Shown here one piece after another: positions 10,013 through 17,615 of a stretch of DNA of 64,000 nucleotides. Below the pieces are notes generated by a model, which was not told the origin of the DNA, did not search any database, and was given only the letters and a program-made list of their open reading frames with translations. Source of the stretch: Mycobacterium sp. OTB74 (GTDB lineage: Bacteria > Actinomycetota > Actinomycetes > Mycobacteriales > Mycobacteriaceae); the NCBI RefSeq assembly GCF_029892685.1, contig NZ_JARXVD010000019.1, forward strand, positions 62,001 to 126,000. The letters run 5' to 3'. The position numbers were made by a program, and so were the translations under genes. Every line of letters starts with the position of its first letter. Within the stretch, counting starts at the first letter, position 1.

Positions 10013-11578
10013 TCAGCGGGTGTGCCGTGCCAGCCAGACCGCGGTGTCGGGCGGCAACTTGCCGCCGGGCAGTGGTCCACTGGCGACCAGAACCGCACCG
10101 GCGGGCAACTTGGTCGCTGTGGTCCCGGTATTGAGCAGGCATACCAGTCCGTCCTCGCCTGCAAAGCCCAGGACGTTCCGTGCCGCCGGTAGCCAATGCA
10201 CCGATTTGCCCAATTGCGTTCGGCCCTGGCGTAATTCGATTGCTCTGCGGAACAGCGTCAGTGTCGAGTCCGGATCGTCGGCCTGGGTCTGTACCGTCAG
10301 CGGTCCCCAGTCGGGCGGCATCGGCAACCAGGTCTCGGCGGTGCTGGAGAACCCGTACGGTGGGGTGTCGCCTGACCACGGCAGCGGAACCCGGCAGCCG
10401 TCGCGCCCACGTTCGGTTTGGCCAGAGCGCTCCCACACCGGGTCTTGCAGAACAGCGTCAGGCAGGTCGACGTTCGGCAGCCCGAGTTCCTCGCCGTTGT
10501 AGATGAACACCGCGCCCGGCAACGCCAACATCACCAACGCCACCGCGCGAGCCCGCGCCAATCCCGGTGCGCCACCACCGTATCGGGTGACCTCACGCTC
10601 GACGTCGTGGTTGGACAGGGTCCAGGTGGGCGGGGAATCGGCGAGTTCGGCAGCTGCCAACGAATTCTCGATAGCCTCGCGAATTTCGGCAGCATCGAAA
10701 TCGGCTCGTACCAAACGGAAATTGAAGCCCAGGTGCAGTTCGTCGTGGCGCAGGTACTTGGCGAAATCGGCGTTGTCGAAAACCCAGATCTCGCCGACCG
10801 ACACGGCGTCGGGGTAGTCGTCGAGCACCGCGCGGATACCGCGGTGGATGGTGTGCACGCCGTCGTTGTTGAACCGCGGATCGTGCGCCCCGTCAGTCAG
10901 CATCGCGATATGTCGCTCGGCCATGTCGGGCAGGTCCGCGGGCTTAGCCATTCCATGCGCGACATCGATGCGAAACCCGTCGACCCCGCGGTCCAGCCAG
11001 AACCGCAGCGTTTGGTCCAGATCGGCGGCCACTTCGTCGTTGTCCCAATTGAGGTCCGGCTGCTCTGGGTCGAACAGGTGCAGGTACCACTGGCCGGCAG
11101 TGCCGTCCGGCTCGCTGACCCGGGTCCAGGCCGGACCGCCGAAGATCGATACCCAGTTGTTGGGTGGCTTGGAGCCATCGGCACCGCGGCCGTCGCGGAA
11201 GATGTACCGGGCCCGCTCCGGGCTACCGGCGGCGGCGGCCAAGGCTGCGACGAACCAGGGGTGCTTCGAGCTGGTGTGGTTGGGCACCAGGTCCATGGTC
11301 ACTCGAATGCCGGCGGCGTGCGCGGCGGCAAGCAGCCGATCTAGTGCCTCAAGACCTCCGAACATTGGGTCGACATCGCGGGGGTCGGCGACGTCGTACC
11401 CGTGATCGACCATCGGCGACACCATGACCGGGTTGAGCCACAGCGCGTCGACGCCGAGCGCTTGCAGGTGATGCAGCTGCGCGATCACCCCGTCCAGATC
11501 GCCGACGCCGTCACAGTTGGCGTCGGCGAAGGACCGCGGATAGACCTGGTAAAAGACGGCGCGCGACCACCAACTCAT
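10013..11578 (-). CDS. aglA: GH13 alpha-glucosidase
   Basis: A 521-aa cytosolic GH13 enzyme that hydrolyses alpha-glucosidic bonds in oligosaccharides such as maltose- or isomaltose-type substrates. It opens with WWSRAVFYQVYPRSFADANCDGVGDL, typical of alpha-glucosidases and trehalulose-type enzymes. The conserved GH13 regions are seen: MDLVPNHTS, DGFRIDVAHGM (nucleophile Asp), VGEIWVFDN (acid/base Glu) and LSNHDVER (transition-state Asp). No signal peptide. It starts 6 bp after the stop of glbO, as in M. tuberculosis (Rv2470-Rv2471), so the two are probably cotranscribed. The exact linkage preference cannot be read from sequence. Confidence 0.92.
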   Translation of the reverse strand: MSWWSRAVFYQVYPRSFADANCDGVGDLDGVIAQLHHLQALGVDALWLNPVMVSPMVDHGYDVADPRDVDPMFGGLEALDRLLAAAHAAGIRVTMDLVPNHTSSKHPWFVAALAAAAGSPERARYIFRDGRGADGSKPPNNWVSIFGGPAWTRVSEPDGTAGQWYLHLFDPEQPDLNWDNDEVAADLDQTLRFWLDRGVDGFRIDVAHGMAKPADLPDMAERHIAMLTDGAHDPRFNNDGVHTIHRGIRAVLDDYPDAVSVGEIWVFDNADFAKYLRHDELHLGFNFRLVRADFDAAEIREAIENSLAAAELADSPPTWTLSNHDVEREVTRYGGGAPGLARARAVALVMLALPGAVFIYNGEELGLPNVDLPDAVLQDPVWERSGQTERGRDGCRVPLPWSGDTPPYGFSSTAETWLPMPPDWGPLTVQTQADDPDSTLTLFRRAIELRQGRTQLGKSVHWLPAARNVLGFAGEDGLVCLLNTGTTATKLPAGAVLVASGPLPGGKLPPDTAVWLARHTR

Positions 11579-11584
11579 CTGATC

Positions 11585-11980
11585 TCAGAACGCCGAGTTC
11601 ACCATGTGCTGGGCGGCCATATCGAAGTAGTCGAGCAGCGCCTGGCGGTGCGCGTCATCGATGGTGTCGGAGTCGATGGAGGCCACGGCGGTGTGCATGC
11701 AGCGCAGCCACGCGTCGCGCTCGCGGAATCCGATGCGGAACGGGGCGTGGCGCATCCGCAGTCGTGGGTGCCCCCGCTGGTCGGAGTAGGTGCGCGGGCC
11801 GCCCCAGTACTGCTCGAGGAACATGCGCAGCCGTTCCTCGGCGTCGTCGAGATCGTGCTCCGGGTACAACGGGCGCAGGATTTCGTCATCGCGGACCAAT
11901 TGGTAGAACCGCGAGACCAGGGTGTGGAACGTTTCCGCTCCACCGACTTCGTCGTAGAACGACAACTGCGCTTCCGTCAC
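11585..11980 (-). CDS. glbO: truncated haemoglobin O
   Basis: Group II truncated globin of about 131 aa. It binds O2 tightly and is linked in mycobacteria to respiration and to detoxification of reactive oxygen and nitrogen species. Group II hallmarks are visible: SFYDEVGG, YWGGPRTYSDQRGHPRLRMRHAPF with the proximal His in RMRHAPF, and Trp G8 in DAWLRCMHTAV. I prefer GTG 11980, which gives the usual length and has GACAAT at -12 to -7, fitting a leaderless transcript. An upstream ATG at 12016 would add 12 residues and lacks a ribosome site. It heads the glbO-aglA pair. Confidence 0.9.
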   Translation of the reverse strand: MTEAQLSFYDEVGGAETFHTLVSRFYQLVRDDEILRPLYPEHDLDDAEERLRMFLEQYWGGPRTYSDQRGHPRLRMRHAPFRIGFRERDAWLRCMHTAVASIDSDTIDDAHRQALLDYFDMAAQHMVNSAF

Positions 11981-11986
11981 GCTCCC

Positions 11987-11992
11987 ATTGTC
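11987..11992 (-). promoter_or_regulatory. putative leaderless -10 box of glbO
   Basis: GACAAT on the minus strand at -12 to -7 from GTG 11980, a spacing that would start the transcript at the start codon. Inferred from position only. The same hexamer is placed identically before nadE and the 52-aa ORF at 33650. Confidence 0.4.
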
Positions 11993-12167
11993 CACATCGC
12001 CGGCAGGTGTGCTCATACGGCGGTGGGTGGGGCCCGCGCGGCCGGGGGCCGGCCGGCACGAAACGCCACCTCAGACACCCGTTGTTCACCGGCTCGTCCA
12101 GCTACCTCTGCGGAAATTTCCGTGCGCTATGTGCCGATCCATGGTGGACTGTCCTCACGGAGGGCGT

Positions 12168-12815
12168 ATGTCGCAACGGAGGAAAAGCCGCGGCCACAGA
12201 CTTCACGGCACCGCGGCAGGTACGCTCGGGCCTGTTCCGAGCCAAGCACCGCCAGCGATCCTGCACGCCGTCGACTCGGGTCCGGCCGATGTTTCGATCT
12301 GGGGGCGTCGCCGGGTTCTGTTGCTCAACTCGACCTACGAACCGCTGACCGCACTGCCCATGCGGCGGGCCGTGATCATGCTGATGTGCGGCAAGGCCGA
12401 TGTTGTGCACGACGATCCAGCCGGACCGGTGATCCACTCCGCCACGCGCACGGTGGTGGTGCCCTCGGTGATCCGGTTGCGCAGCTTTGTGCGGGTTCCG
12501 TACCGGGCGCGCATCCCGATGACCCGGGCGGCGCTGATGCATCGGGATCGGTTTCGCTGCGCGTACTGCGGGGCCAAGGCCGACACTGTCGACCACGTCG
12601 TGCCCCGGAGCCGCGGCGGCGAGCATTCCTGGGAGAACTGCGTGGCGGCGTGCGGTCCGTGTAACCACCGTAAAGCCGACCGGCTGCTGGCCGAACTGGG
12701 CTGGTCGCTGCGGTCGGCTCCATTGCCGCCCAAAGGACAGCACTGGCGGCTGCTTGCGACGGTCAAAGAACTCGACCCGGCCTGGGTGCGATATCTGGGC
12801 GAGGGCGCTGCCTGA
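12168..12815 (+). CDS. HNH endonuclease family protein (Rv2469c type)
   Basis: About 215 aa. The C-terminal half has an HNH nuclease fold: MHRDRFRCAYCGAKADTVDHVVPRSRGGEHSWENCVAACGPCNHRKADR, with two CxxC zinc knuckles (CAYC and CGPC) around the DHVVPRSRGG catalytic motif. The upstream part (VLLLNSTYEPLTALPMRRAVIMLMCGKADVV) matches the common actinobacterial HNH arrangement. I chose ATG 12168, preceded by GGAGGG, although the spacing is short; in-frame ATGs at 12129 and 12141 would extend it by 13 or 9 residues. It is a conserved chromosomal gene, not a mobile-element nuclease, and its target is unknown. Divergent from glbO. Confidence 0.82.
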   Translation: MSQRRKSRGHRLHGTAAGTLGPVPSQAPPAILHAVDSGPADVSIWGRRRVLLLNSTYEPLTALPMRRAVIMLMCGKADVVHDDPAGPVIHSATRTVVVPSVIRLRSFVRVPYRARIPMTRAALMHRDRFRCAYCGAKADTVDHVVPRSRGGEHSWENCVAACGPCNHRKADRLLAELGWSLRSAPLPPKGQHWRLLATVKELDPAWVRYLGEGAA

Positions 12816-12867
12816 GCGTGAACCCGTCGGAATGGCCCTGTCGCCAGCAGGAGCGGGGCCGTGCTGA

Positions 12868-12873
12868 TACGGT
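12868..12873 (+). promoter_or_regulatory. putative leaderless -10 box
   Basis: TACGGT at -12 to -7 from GTG 12880. It fits the TANNNT pattern, places transcription start at the start codon, and favours this codon over the in-frame TTG at 12874. Confidence 0.45.
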
Positions 12874-12879
12874 TTGCGC

Positions 12880-13110
12880 GTGAGCATTGCACTTACTCAT
12901 TCGCTGCTCGGCGGGGTGCCGCTGGCGCTGTTGCTGGTGCTGGCCGCGGTGTTCCTTTTGCGCAAGGGCCCGCACCCGGCGACGTACAAGCTGTCCGATA
13001 AGTGGACCCATGACCCGATTCTGTGGGCGGCTGACGAACCGGCGGATCACGGCCACGGCGGCCACGATTCGCACCTGACTGTGGGAGGCGGCGCAAGTGG
13101 CAACTGGTAA
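12880..13110 (+). CDS. small single-pass membrane protein
   Basis: A 76-aa protein with one hydrophobic helix (LLGGVPLALLLVLAAVFLLRKG, about residues 7-28) followed by a hydrophilic tail rich in His, Gly and Asp (ADHGHGGHDSHLTV) that could bind metal. GTG 12880 is supported by a leaderless -10 box. The last 14 bp overlap the start of the next gene, implying translational coupling, so the two products probably act together at the membrane. Probably equivalent to the small gene beside Rv2468c in other mycobacteria. Function unknown. Confidence 0.65.
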   Translation: MSIALTHSLLGGVPLALLLVLAAVFLLRKGPHPATYKLSDKWTHDPILWAADEPADHGHGGHDSHLTVGGGASGNW

Positions 13111-13573
13111 CCAGACCGAGGTCGCCAATATTGATCCGGCCCACCTGCCGTACGGCTTCGCCCAGACCTACAGCGGCCGTATCTCCGGGGTCACCGAGCC
13201 CGGCGAGGTTTCGGTGCACTACCCGTTCCCGGTCAAGGATCTGGTGTTCCTCGACAACGCACTGAAGTACGGCTCGCGTGCCGCCGGAGCCCGCTTTGCG
13301 GTTTACATCGGCGATCTCGGCGCCGACACGGCAGCGACGGCACGTGAGGTGCTGGCCAAGGTGCCGACGCCGAACAATGCGGTGCTGCTTGCGGTTTCCC
13401 CGAACCAGAAGGCCATCGAGGTCGTCTACGGCTCGGAGGTCCGTGGTCGCGGCATCGAAGAGGCGGCACCGTTGGGCGTCTCGGCCGCCGCGGCGTCCTT
13501 CAAGCAGGGCAACCTGATGGACGGCCTGCTGAGCGCAGTGCGCGTGCTGAGCGCCGGCGTCTCACCCTCCTGA
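13097..13573 (+). CDS. DUF5130 domain protein (Rv2468c type)
   Basis: A 158-aa protein without signal peptide or transmembrane helix. The middle part (NNAVLLAVSPNQKAIEVVYGSEVRGRG) faintly resembles TPM/Psb32-type domains, in which a similar strand precedes a glycine-rich turn; this is a weak impression. GTG 13097 lies within the preceding small membrane protein gene in a different frame, so the pair is coupled. The last 40 residues are helical and Ala/Ser rich. Two hairpins follow before the convergent pepN. No biochemical role can be assigned. Confidence 0.75.
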   Translation: MATGNQTEVANIDPAHLPYGFAQTYSGRISGVTEPGEVSVHYPFPVKDLVFLDNALKYGSRAAGARFAVYIGDLGADTAATAREVLAKVPTPNNAVLLAVSPNQKAIEVVYGSEVRGRGIEEAAPLGVSAAAASFKQGNLMDGLLSAVRVLSAGVSPS

Positions 13574-13600
13574 TCGGGCGGACCCAGAACGAAACGAATG

Positions 13601-13628
13601 CGGGTGCGAACCAACTGGTTCGCACCCG
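13601..13628. terminator. hairpin terminator
   Basis: A perfect 12-bp stem (CGGGTGCGAACC / GGTTCGCACCCG) closes a 4-nt loop 28 bp after the DUF5130 stop. There is no T run, which is common for mycobacterial terminators. Confidence 0.6.
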
Positions 13629-13666
13629 GCATTGTGCTGTCTTGCGGCGAGTCGACCGCTGACGTC

Positions 13667-13709
13667 GCGGTGAGGGCCCTCGTTACTCGGACGAATGAGC
13701 CCTCACCGC
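13667..13709. terminator. second hairpin between convergent genes
   Basis: A perfect 11-bp inverted repeat (GCGGTGAGGGC / GCCCTCACCGC) with a 21-nt spacer sits 11 bp beyond the pepN stop on the opposite strand, so it probably terminates pepN. Confidence 0.55.
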
Positions 13710-13719
13710 AGGATCACGA

Positions 13720-16326
13720 TCAGCCGGCGTCTGCCGTGCGGGCCCGCAGTGACCGTTCCACGCCTGCCCGGCCCTCCAGCACCAGGCGGCGCAGCGCGGC
13801 CGGCAGCTCGGGGTCGGACAGGAACCGGTCGGCCGCGTCGAGGCCCGCCTGGCTGATGTCCCATGACGGGTACAGCCCGATCACCACGGTCTGGGCGACC
13901 TCGCTCGAACGTCGGTCCCACACGCCCGAGATGGCGGCGAAGTAGCGGTCCCGGAACGGCGCCATCAGCTCGGCCTGGCCCGGCTGCACCAGCCCGGTGA
14001 CGATGGCGCGCGTGGTGATGTTGGCCAGCGTGTCGTCCTCGATGACCTGCAGCCACGCGCCGTCCTTGACTGCCGACTGCGGACGTGCGGCTGACGCCGC
14101 GGCGGCGCTGCGTTTGCCGGCCGCAGTCGGATCGTTGCTCGCTTCGGCGTCGATGAACGTGGTGTCGGTGCCGCCGGCATCGATGACACCGTTGCCAGCG
14201 AGCGCCGTGACGATCCGCCACCGCAGATCGGTGTCGACCAGCAGGCCGGCCAGGTTCACTGCGGCCGGTTCGTTGTCCAGCAGCGTCGACAGCACCGCAA
14301 TGTGGTTGGGCGCCAACACCGATGTGCACAGCGCGTTCACGAACGCCAGTTGGTGGTCTGAGCCCGGCGATGAGTCGCGGGCCAGGTCCAGCAACGCGTC
14401 GCCGAATGCCGGCCAGCCGATCTCCGCTGCCCAAACGGGGTCGGCGTAGGAGTTCAGTGCCGTCTGCGCCTGCAGCAGGAGTCGTTGCGCTACACCGACT
14501 TCAGTCTCGGCATGCACACCGCTGATCACCAGGGCGACAAAGTCGCGTGCCTTCATCTCGGCCTCGCGGGTCATCTCCCAGGCGGCCGACCAAGCCAGTG
14601 TGCGGGGGAGTGGATCAGCGAAATCGGCGATGCGGCTCAACACGGTTTGCAGCGACACCGGGTCCAGTCGCAGCGAGCAGTACGTCAGGTCGTCGTCGTT
14701 GACCAAGATGAACTTGCCGCGCGGAACCCCAACCAGGGCAGGCACATCCGTGCGGTCGCCCTCGACGTCCAGCTCCTCGCGGTGTACCCGGACCAGCTTG
14801 CCCGTGACCGGATCGTTGTCGTACACGCCGACGGCCAGGCGGTGCACCCGGGTCTCGCCGGCGCCGGGCGCGGCACCGGACTGCGTGACGCCGAACCGAC
14901 TGAATTTCCCGTCACCATCGACCTCGAAATCGGCGCGCAGCGTGTTCAAGCCGGTGGTCTTGAGCCACTGCTGGCCCCAACCGGAAAGATCGCGTCCGGA
15001 CGACTTCTCCAGCGCGCCAAGCAGATCCCCGAATGTGGCGTTGTCGTAGGCATGGTCGCGGAAGTAGTCGCGCAGCCCGGACAGGAACGCCTCCAATCCC
15101 ACGTAAGCCACCAGTTGCTTGAGCACGCTGGCGCCCTTGGCGTAGGTGATGCCGTCGAAGTTCACCTCCACGGCGGCCAGGTCGGGGATGTCGGCGGCCA
15201 CCGGATGGGTGGACGGCAACTGGTCTTGCCGGTAGGCCCAGGACTTCTCGACGTTGGCGAAGGTGGTCCATGCCTGCTTGTACTCGGTGGCCTCGGCCTG
15301 GCACAGCACCGAGGCGAAGGTGGCGAAAGACTCGTTGAGCCACAGGTCATCCCACCAGCGCATGGTCACCAGGTCGCCGAACCACATGTGGGCCATCTCG
15401 TGCAGCACGGTCTCGGCGCGCCGCTCGTACGAGTACCGGGTGACCTTGGACCGGAAGACGTAGTCCTCCAGGAACGTCACCGCGCCGGCATTCTCCATAG
15501 CCCCGGCGTTGAACTCCGGCACGAACAGCTGGTCGTACTTGCCGAAGGCGTACGGAATGCCAAAGTTCTTGTGGTAGAAGGAAAATCCCTGTTTGGTTTC
15601 GGTGAACAGCCGATCGGCATCCATGTACTGGGCCAGCGATGCCCGGCAGAAGATGCCCAGCGGGATGTCGCCGTGGTCGTCGGAATACACGTCGTCCCAA
15701 CGCGAATACGGGCCGGCGATCAACGCCGCCAGGTAGGTGCTCATCTTCGGCGTGGTGACGAAGGTGTGCTTGCCCTGGTCGGCGCCTGATGTCGCCGCCG
15801 TAGCGGCTCCGGCGGTCACCGTGGCCCCGTTGGAGATCACCTGCCAGTGCGCCGGCGCGATGACTTCGACGTCGAAGGTGGCCTTCAGGTCGGGCTGATC
15901 GAAGCAGGCGAACATCCGCTTGGCGTCGGCGGTCTCGAACTGCGAGTACAGGTACACCTCGCCGTCGACCGGGTCGACGAAGCGGTGCAGGCCTTCGCCG
16001 GTGTTGGAGTACAGGCAGTCGGCGTCGACCTCGAGCACGTTCTGTGCGGCCAGGCCGATCAGCGAAACGCCGGTTGCTTCGTCGTAGCCGGACACGTCGA
16101 TCGGCCGCCCGTTGAGGGTGGCGCTGCGGACGGTGTCGGCCGCGATGTCGATGTAGGTATCGGCCCCGGCCAGCGCACTGAACGTCACCGTGGTGATGGA
16201 CCTGAAGGTGCGTTCACCGGGCTTGCCGCTGCCGTCGGTGAGGTCGAGCGAGACGTGGTAATTGTCGACGGTGACCAGAGCTGCGCGCTCGATGGCCTGA
16301 TCGCGAGTGAGATTGGGAAGTGCCAC
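13720..16326 (-). CDS. pepN: aminopeptidase N (M1 family)
   Basis: An 868-aa zinc metallo-aminopeptidase that removes N-terminal residues from peptides in the cytosol. The substrate-binding GAMEN motif (NAGAMENAGAV) and the zinc-binding HExxH...E site (HEMAHMWFGDLVTMRWWDDLWLNESFA) are intact near residues 270-330. The C-terminal ERAP1-like helical domain extends to the end. The length matches Rv2467. The GTG start has TAAGTT at -12 to -7, fitting leaderless transcription. It is divergent from the DsbA-like gene and convergent with the DUF5130 gene. No export signal. Confidence 0.95.
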   Translation of the reverse strand: MALPNLTRDQAIERAALVTVDNYHVSLDLTDGSGKPGERTFRSITTVTFSALAGADTYIDIAADTVRSATLNGRPIDVSGYDEATGVSLIGLAAQNVLEVDADCLYSNTGEGLHRFVDPVDGEVYLYSQFETADAKRMFACFDQPDLKATFDVEVIAPAHWQVISNGATVTAGAATAATSGADQGKHTFVTTPKMSTYLAALIAGPYSRWDDVYSDDHGDIPLGIFCRASLAQYMDADRLFTETKQGFSFYHKNFGIPYAFGKYDQLFVPEFNAGAMENAGAVTFLEDYVFRSKVTRYSYERRAETVLHEMAHMWFGDLVTMRWWDDLWLNESFATFASVLCQAEATEYKQAWTTFANVEKSWAYRQDQLPSTHPVAADIPDLAAVEVNFDGITYAKGASVLKQLVAYVGLEAFLSGLRDYFRDHAYDNATFGDLLGALEKSSGRDLSGWGQQWLKTTGLNTLRADFEVDGDGKFSRFGVTQSGAAPGAGETRVHRLAVGVYDNDPVTGKLVRVHREELDVEGDRTDVPALVGVPRGKFILVNDDDLTYCSLRLDPVSLQTVLSRIADFADPLPRTLAWSAAWEMTREAEMKARDFVALVISGVHAETEVGVAQRLLLQAQTALNSYADPVWAAEIGWPAFGDALLDLARDSSPGSDHQLAFVNALCTSVLAPNHIAVLSTLLDNEPAAVNLAGLLVDTDLRWRIVTALAGNGVIDAGGTDTTFIDAEASNDPTAAGKRSAAAASAARPQSAVKDGAWLQVIEDDTLANITTRAIVTGLVQPGQAELMAPFRDRYFAAISGVWDRRSSEVAQTVVIGLYPSWDISQAGLDAADRFLSDPELPAALRRLVLEGRAGVERSLRARTADAG

Positions 16327-16332
16327 GTGACC

Positions 16333-16338
16333 AACTTA
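16333..16338 (-). promoter_or_regulatory. putative leaderless -10 box of pepN
   Basis: TAAGTT on the minus strand, with six bases between it and GTG 16326, matching TANNNT and the spacing of leaderless mycobacterial promoters. Confidence 0.45.
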
Positions 16339-16441
16339 GGCGACAACTCATGGCACCAACCGGGAACACAGGCCGCGCGCGCATAGTTGTTGCCAACAGT
16401 TCTGTGCCCAGACCGAACAGCCCGACCGAAGAGGATGAGAA

Positions 16442-17062
16442 ATGCCTGACGCAGCCTACGAAAAAGCCATCGCAGGATTCTGGTTCGACCCGCTGTGCCC
16501 GTGGGCCTGGATCAGCTCACGCTGGATTCTGGAAGTCCAGAAGGTTCGTGACATCGACGTGCAGTTCCACGTGATGAGCCTGGCCGTGCTCAACGAGGGG
16601 CGGGACCTGCCTGAGCACTATCAGGAACTGATGAAGAGCGCCTGGGGCCCGGTGCGGGTTGCCATCGCCGCCGAGCAGGCCAACGGTGAGCAGATCCTGG
16701 CGCCGCTGTACACCGCCTTTGGTACCCGGATTCACAACCAGGGCAACAAAGACCTGTCCGAGGTGATCCCGCAGGCGCTGGAGGAGGTCGGACTACCGGC
16801 CGAACTCGCCGAGGCTGCCACCACCGAGCACTATGACGAAGCACTGCGCAAAAGTCATCACGCCGGAATGGACGCCGTCGGGCCGGATGTTGGCACCCCG
16901 ACCATTCATGTCAACGGTGTGGCGTTCTTCGGTCCAGTACTGTCCCGCATTCCGCGCGGCGAAGAGGCCGGCAAATTGTGGGACGCGTCGGTGACCTTCG
17001 CGTCGTATCCGCACTTCTGGGAGCTCAAACGGTCCCGTAGTGAGTCGCCATCGTTTGATTGA
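16442..17062 (+). CDS. DsbA-family mycothiol-dependent reductase homologue with CPWA active site
   Basis: A 206-aa cytosolic thioredoxin-fold protein closely resembling Rv2466c, the mycothiol-dependent nitroreductase/disulfide reductase. Shared stretches include FHVMSLAVLNE, AWGPVRVAIAAEQA and VGTPTIHVNGVAFFGPVLS, with the cis-Pro in GTPTI. The active site here reads Cys19-Pro-Trp-Ala22, whereas Rv2466c as I recall it has Cys19-Pro-Trp-Cys22. The resolving Cys is therefore absent, and the protein can act only through a monothiol mechanism, perhaps with mycothiol. The codon is plainly GCC. A purine-rich GAAGAGGATGAGAA precedes ATG 16442. Divergent from pepN as in M. tuberculosis. Confidence 0.9.
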   Translation: MPDAAYEKAIAGFWFDPLCPWAWISSRWILEVQKVRDIDVQFHVMSLAVLNEGRDLPEHYQELMKSAWGPVRVAIAAEQANGEQILAPLYTAFGTRIHNQGNKDLSEVIPQALEEVGLPAELAEAATTEHYDEALRKSHHAGMDAVGPDVGTPTIHVNGVAFFGPVLSRIPRGEEAGKLWDASVTFASYPHFWELKRSRSESPSFD

Positions 17063-17124
17063 GCGTTTCCGCTCGCGTACCCGCGTCGCGCAGACCACGG
17101 TAAGCGCATGACATTGGCTTACTC

Positions 17125-17546
17125 GTGACCGCGGCCGAGTCCACCACCGAGGGGACATACGGCGATCGCATCGTGGCTGTCGAGCCCGGTGGCAACGAAT
17201 TCATCGCTGAAGAGGACCGCCACGACAAGCCGATCCACCTGCTGTGTTTTCCGATGACGCGGGCTGGGAGGACGCACCCTGGGAACCCGGCGCGCTGACG
17301 GTAAACATCGGTGATCTGCTGGAGTACTGGAGTGGTCGGCGTTGGCCGTCGGGCCGGCACCAGGTGCTGCCGCCGCAACCGCATGCGCCCGAGGAGGATT
17401 TGGTGTCGCTGATCTACTTCTACGAAGCCAACCACGACGCAGTGGTGACCCCGTTGGAGCCCCCGTTGGGGAAGATGGCAGGGTTAGCACCGGTGACGTC
17501 GTCGGCGTTCATCAAAGAACGCCTGGACGCGATCACGGTGGCCTGA
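17125..17546 (+). pseudogene. deletion scar: NCS1-type permease N-terminus joined to 2OG-Fe(II) oxygenase C-terminus
   Basis: Two unrelated gene fragments meet near 17240-17250. From GTG 17125 about 40 codons (TTEGTYGDRIVAVEPGGNEFIAEEDRHDKPIHLL) look like the cytosolic N-terminus of an NCS1 purine/cytosine permease, up to where the first membrane segment should begin. From about 17247 to the stop at 17546, in another frame, the sequence reads as the last 100 residues of an isopenicillin-N-synthase-like oxygenase. It includes WEPGALTVNIGDLLEYWSGRRWPSG and the His/Arg region that follows; the first metal ligands (HxD) are missing. Neither part can be functional. The simplest reading is one deletion that fused two neighbouring genes. 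The permease assignment is tentative, the oxygenase one fairly firm. Confidence 0.6.
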
Positions 17547-17603
17547 CAACCTCACCATGAAGCGACTGGTTTGCAGATGGCCCGCCGGGGGTGCGGGCTT
17601 GAG

Positions 17604-17609
17604 TAGGAT
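17604..17609 (+). promoter_or_regulatory. putative leaderless -10 box of the kinase gene
   Basis: TAGGAT ends 6 nt before ATG 17616, so transcription would start at the start codon. No convincing -35 hexamer is visible. Confidence 0.5.
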
Positions 17610-17615
17610 GCGCTG

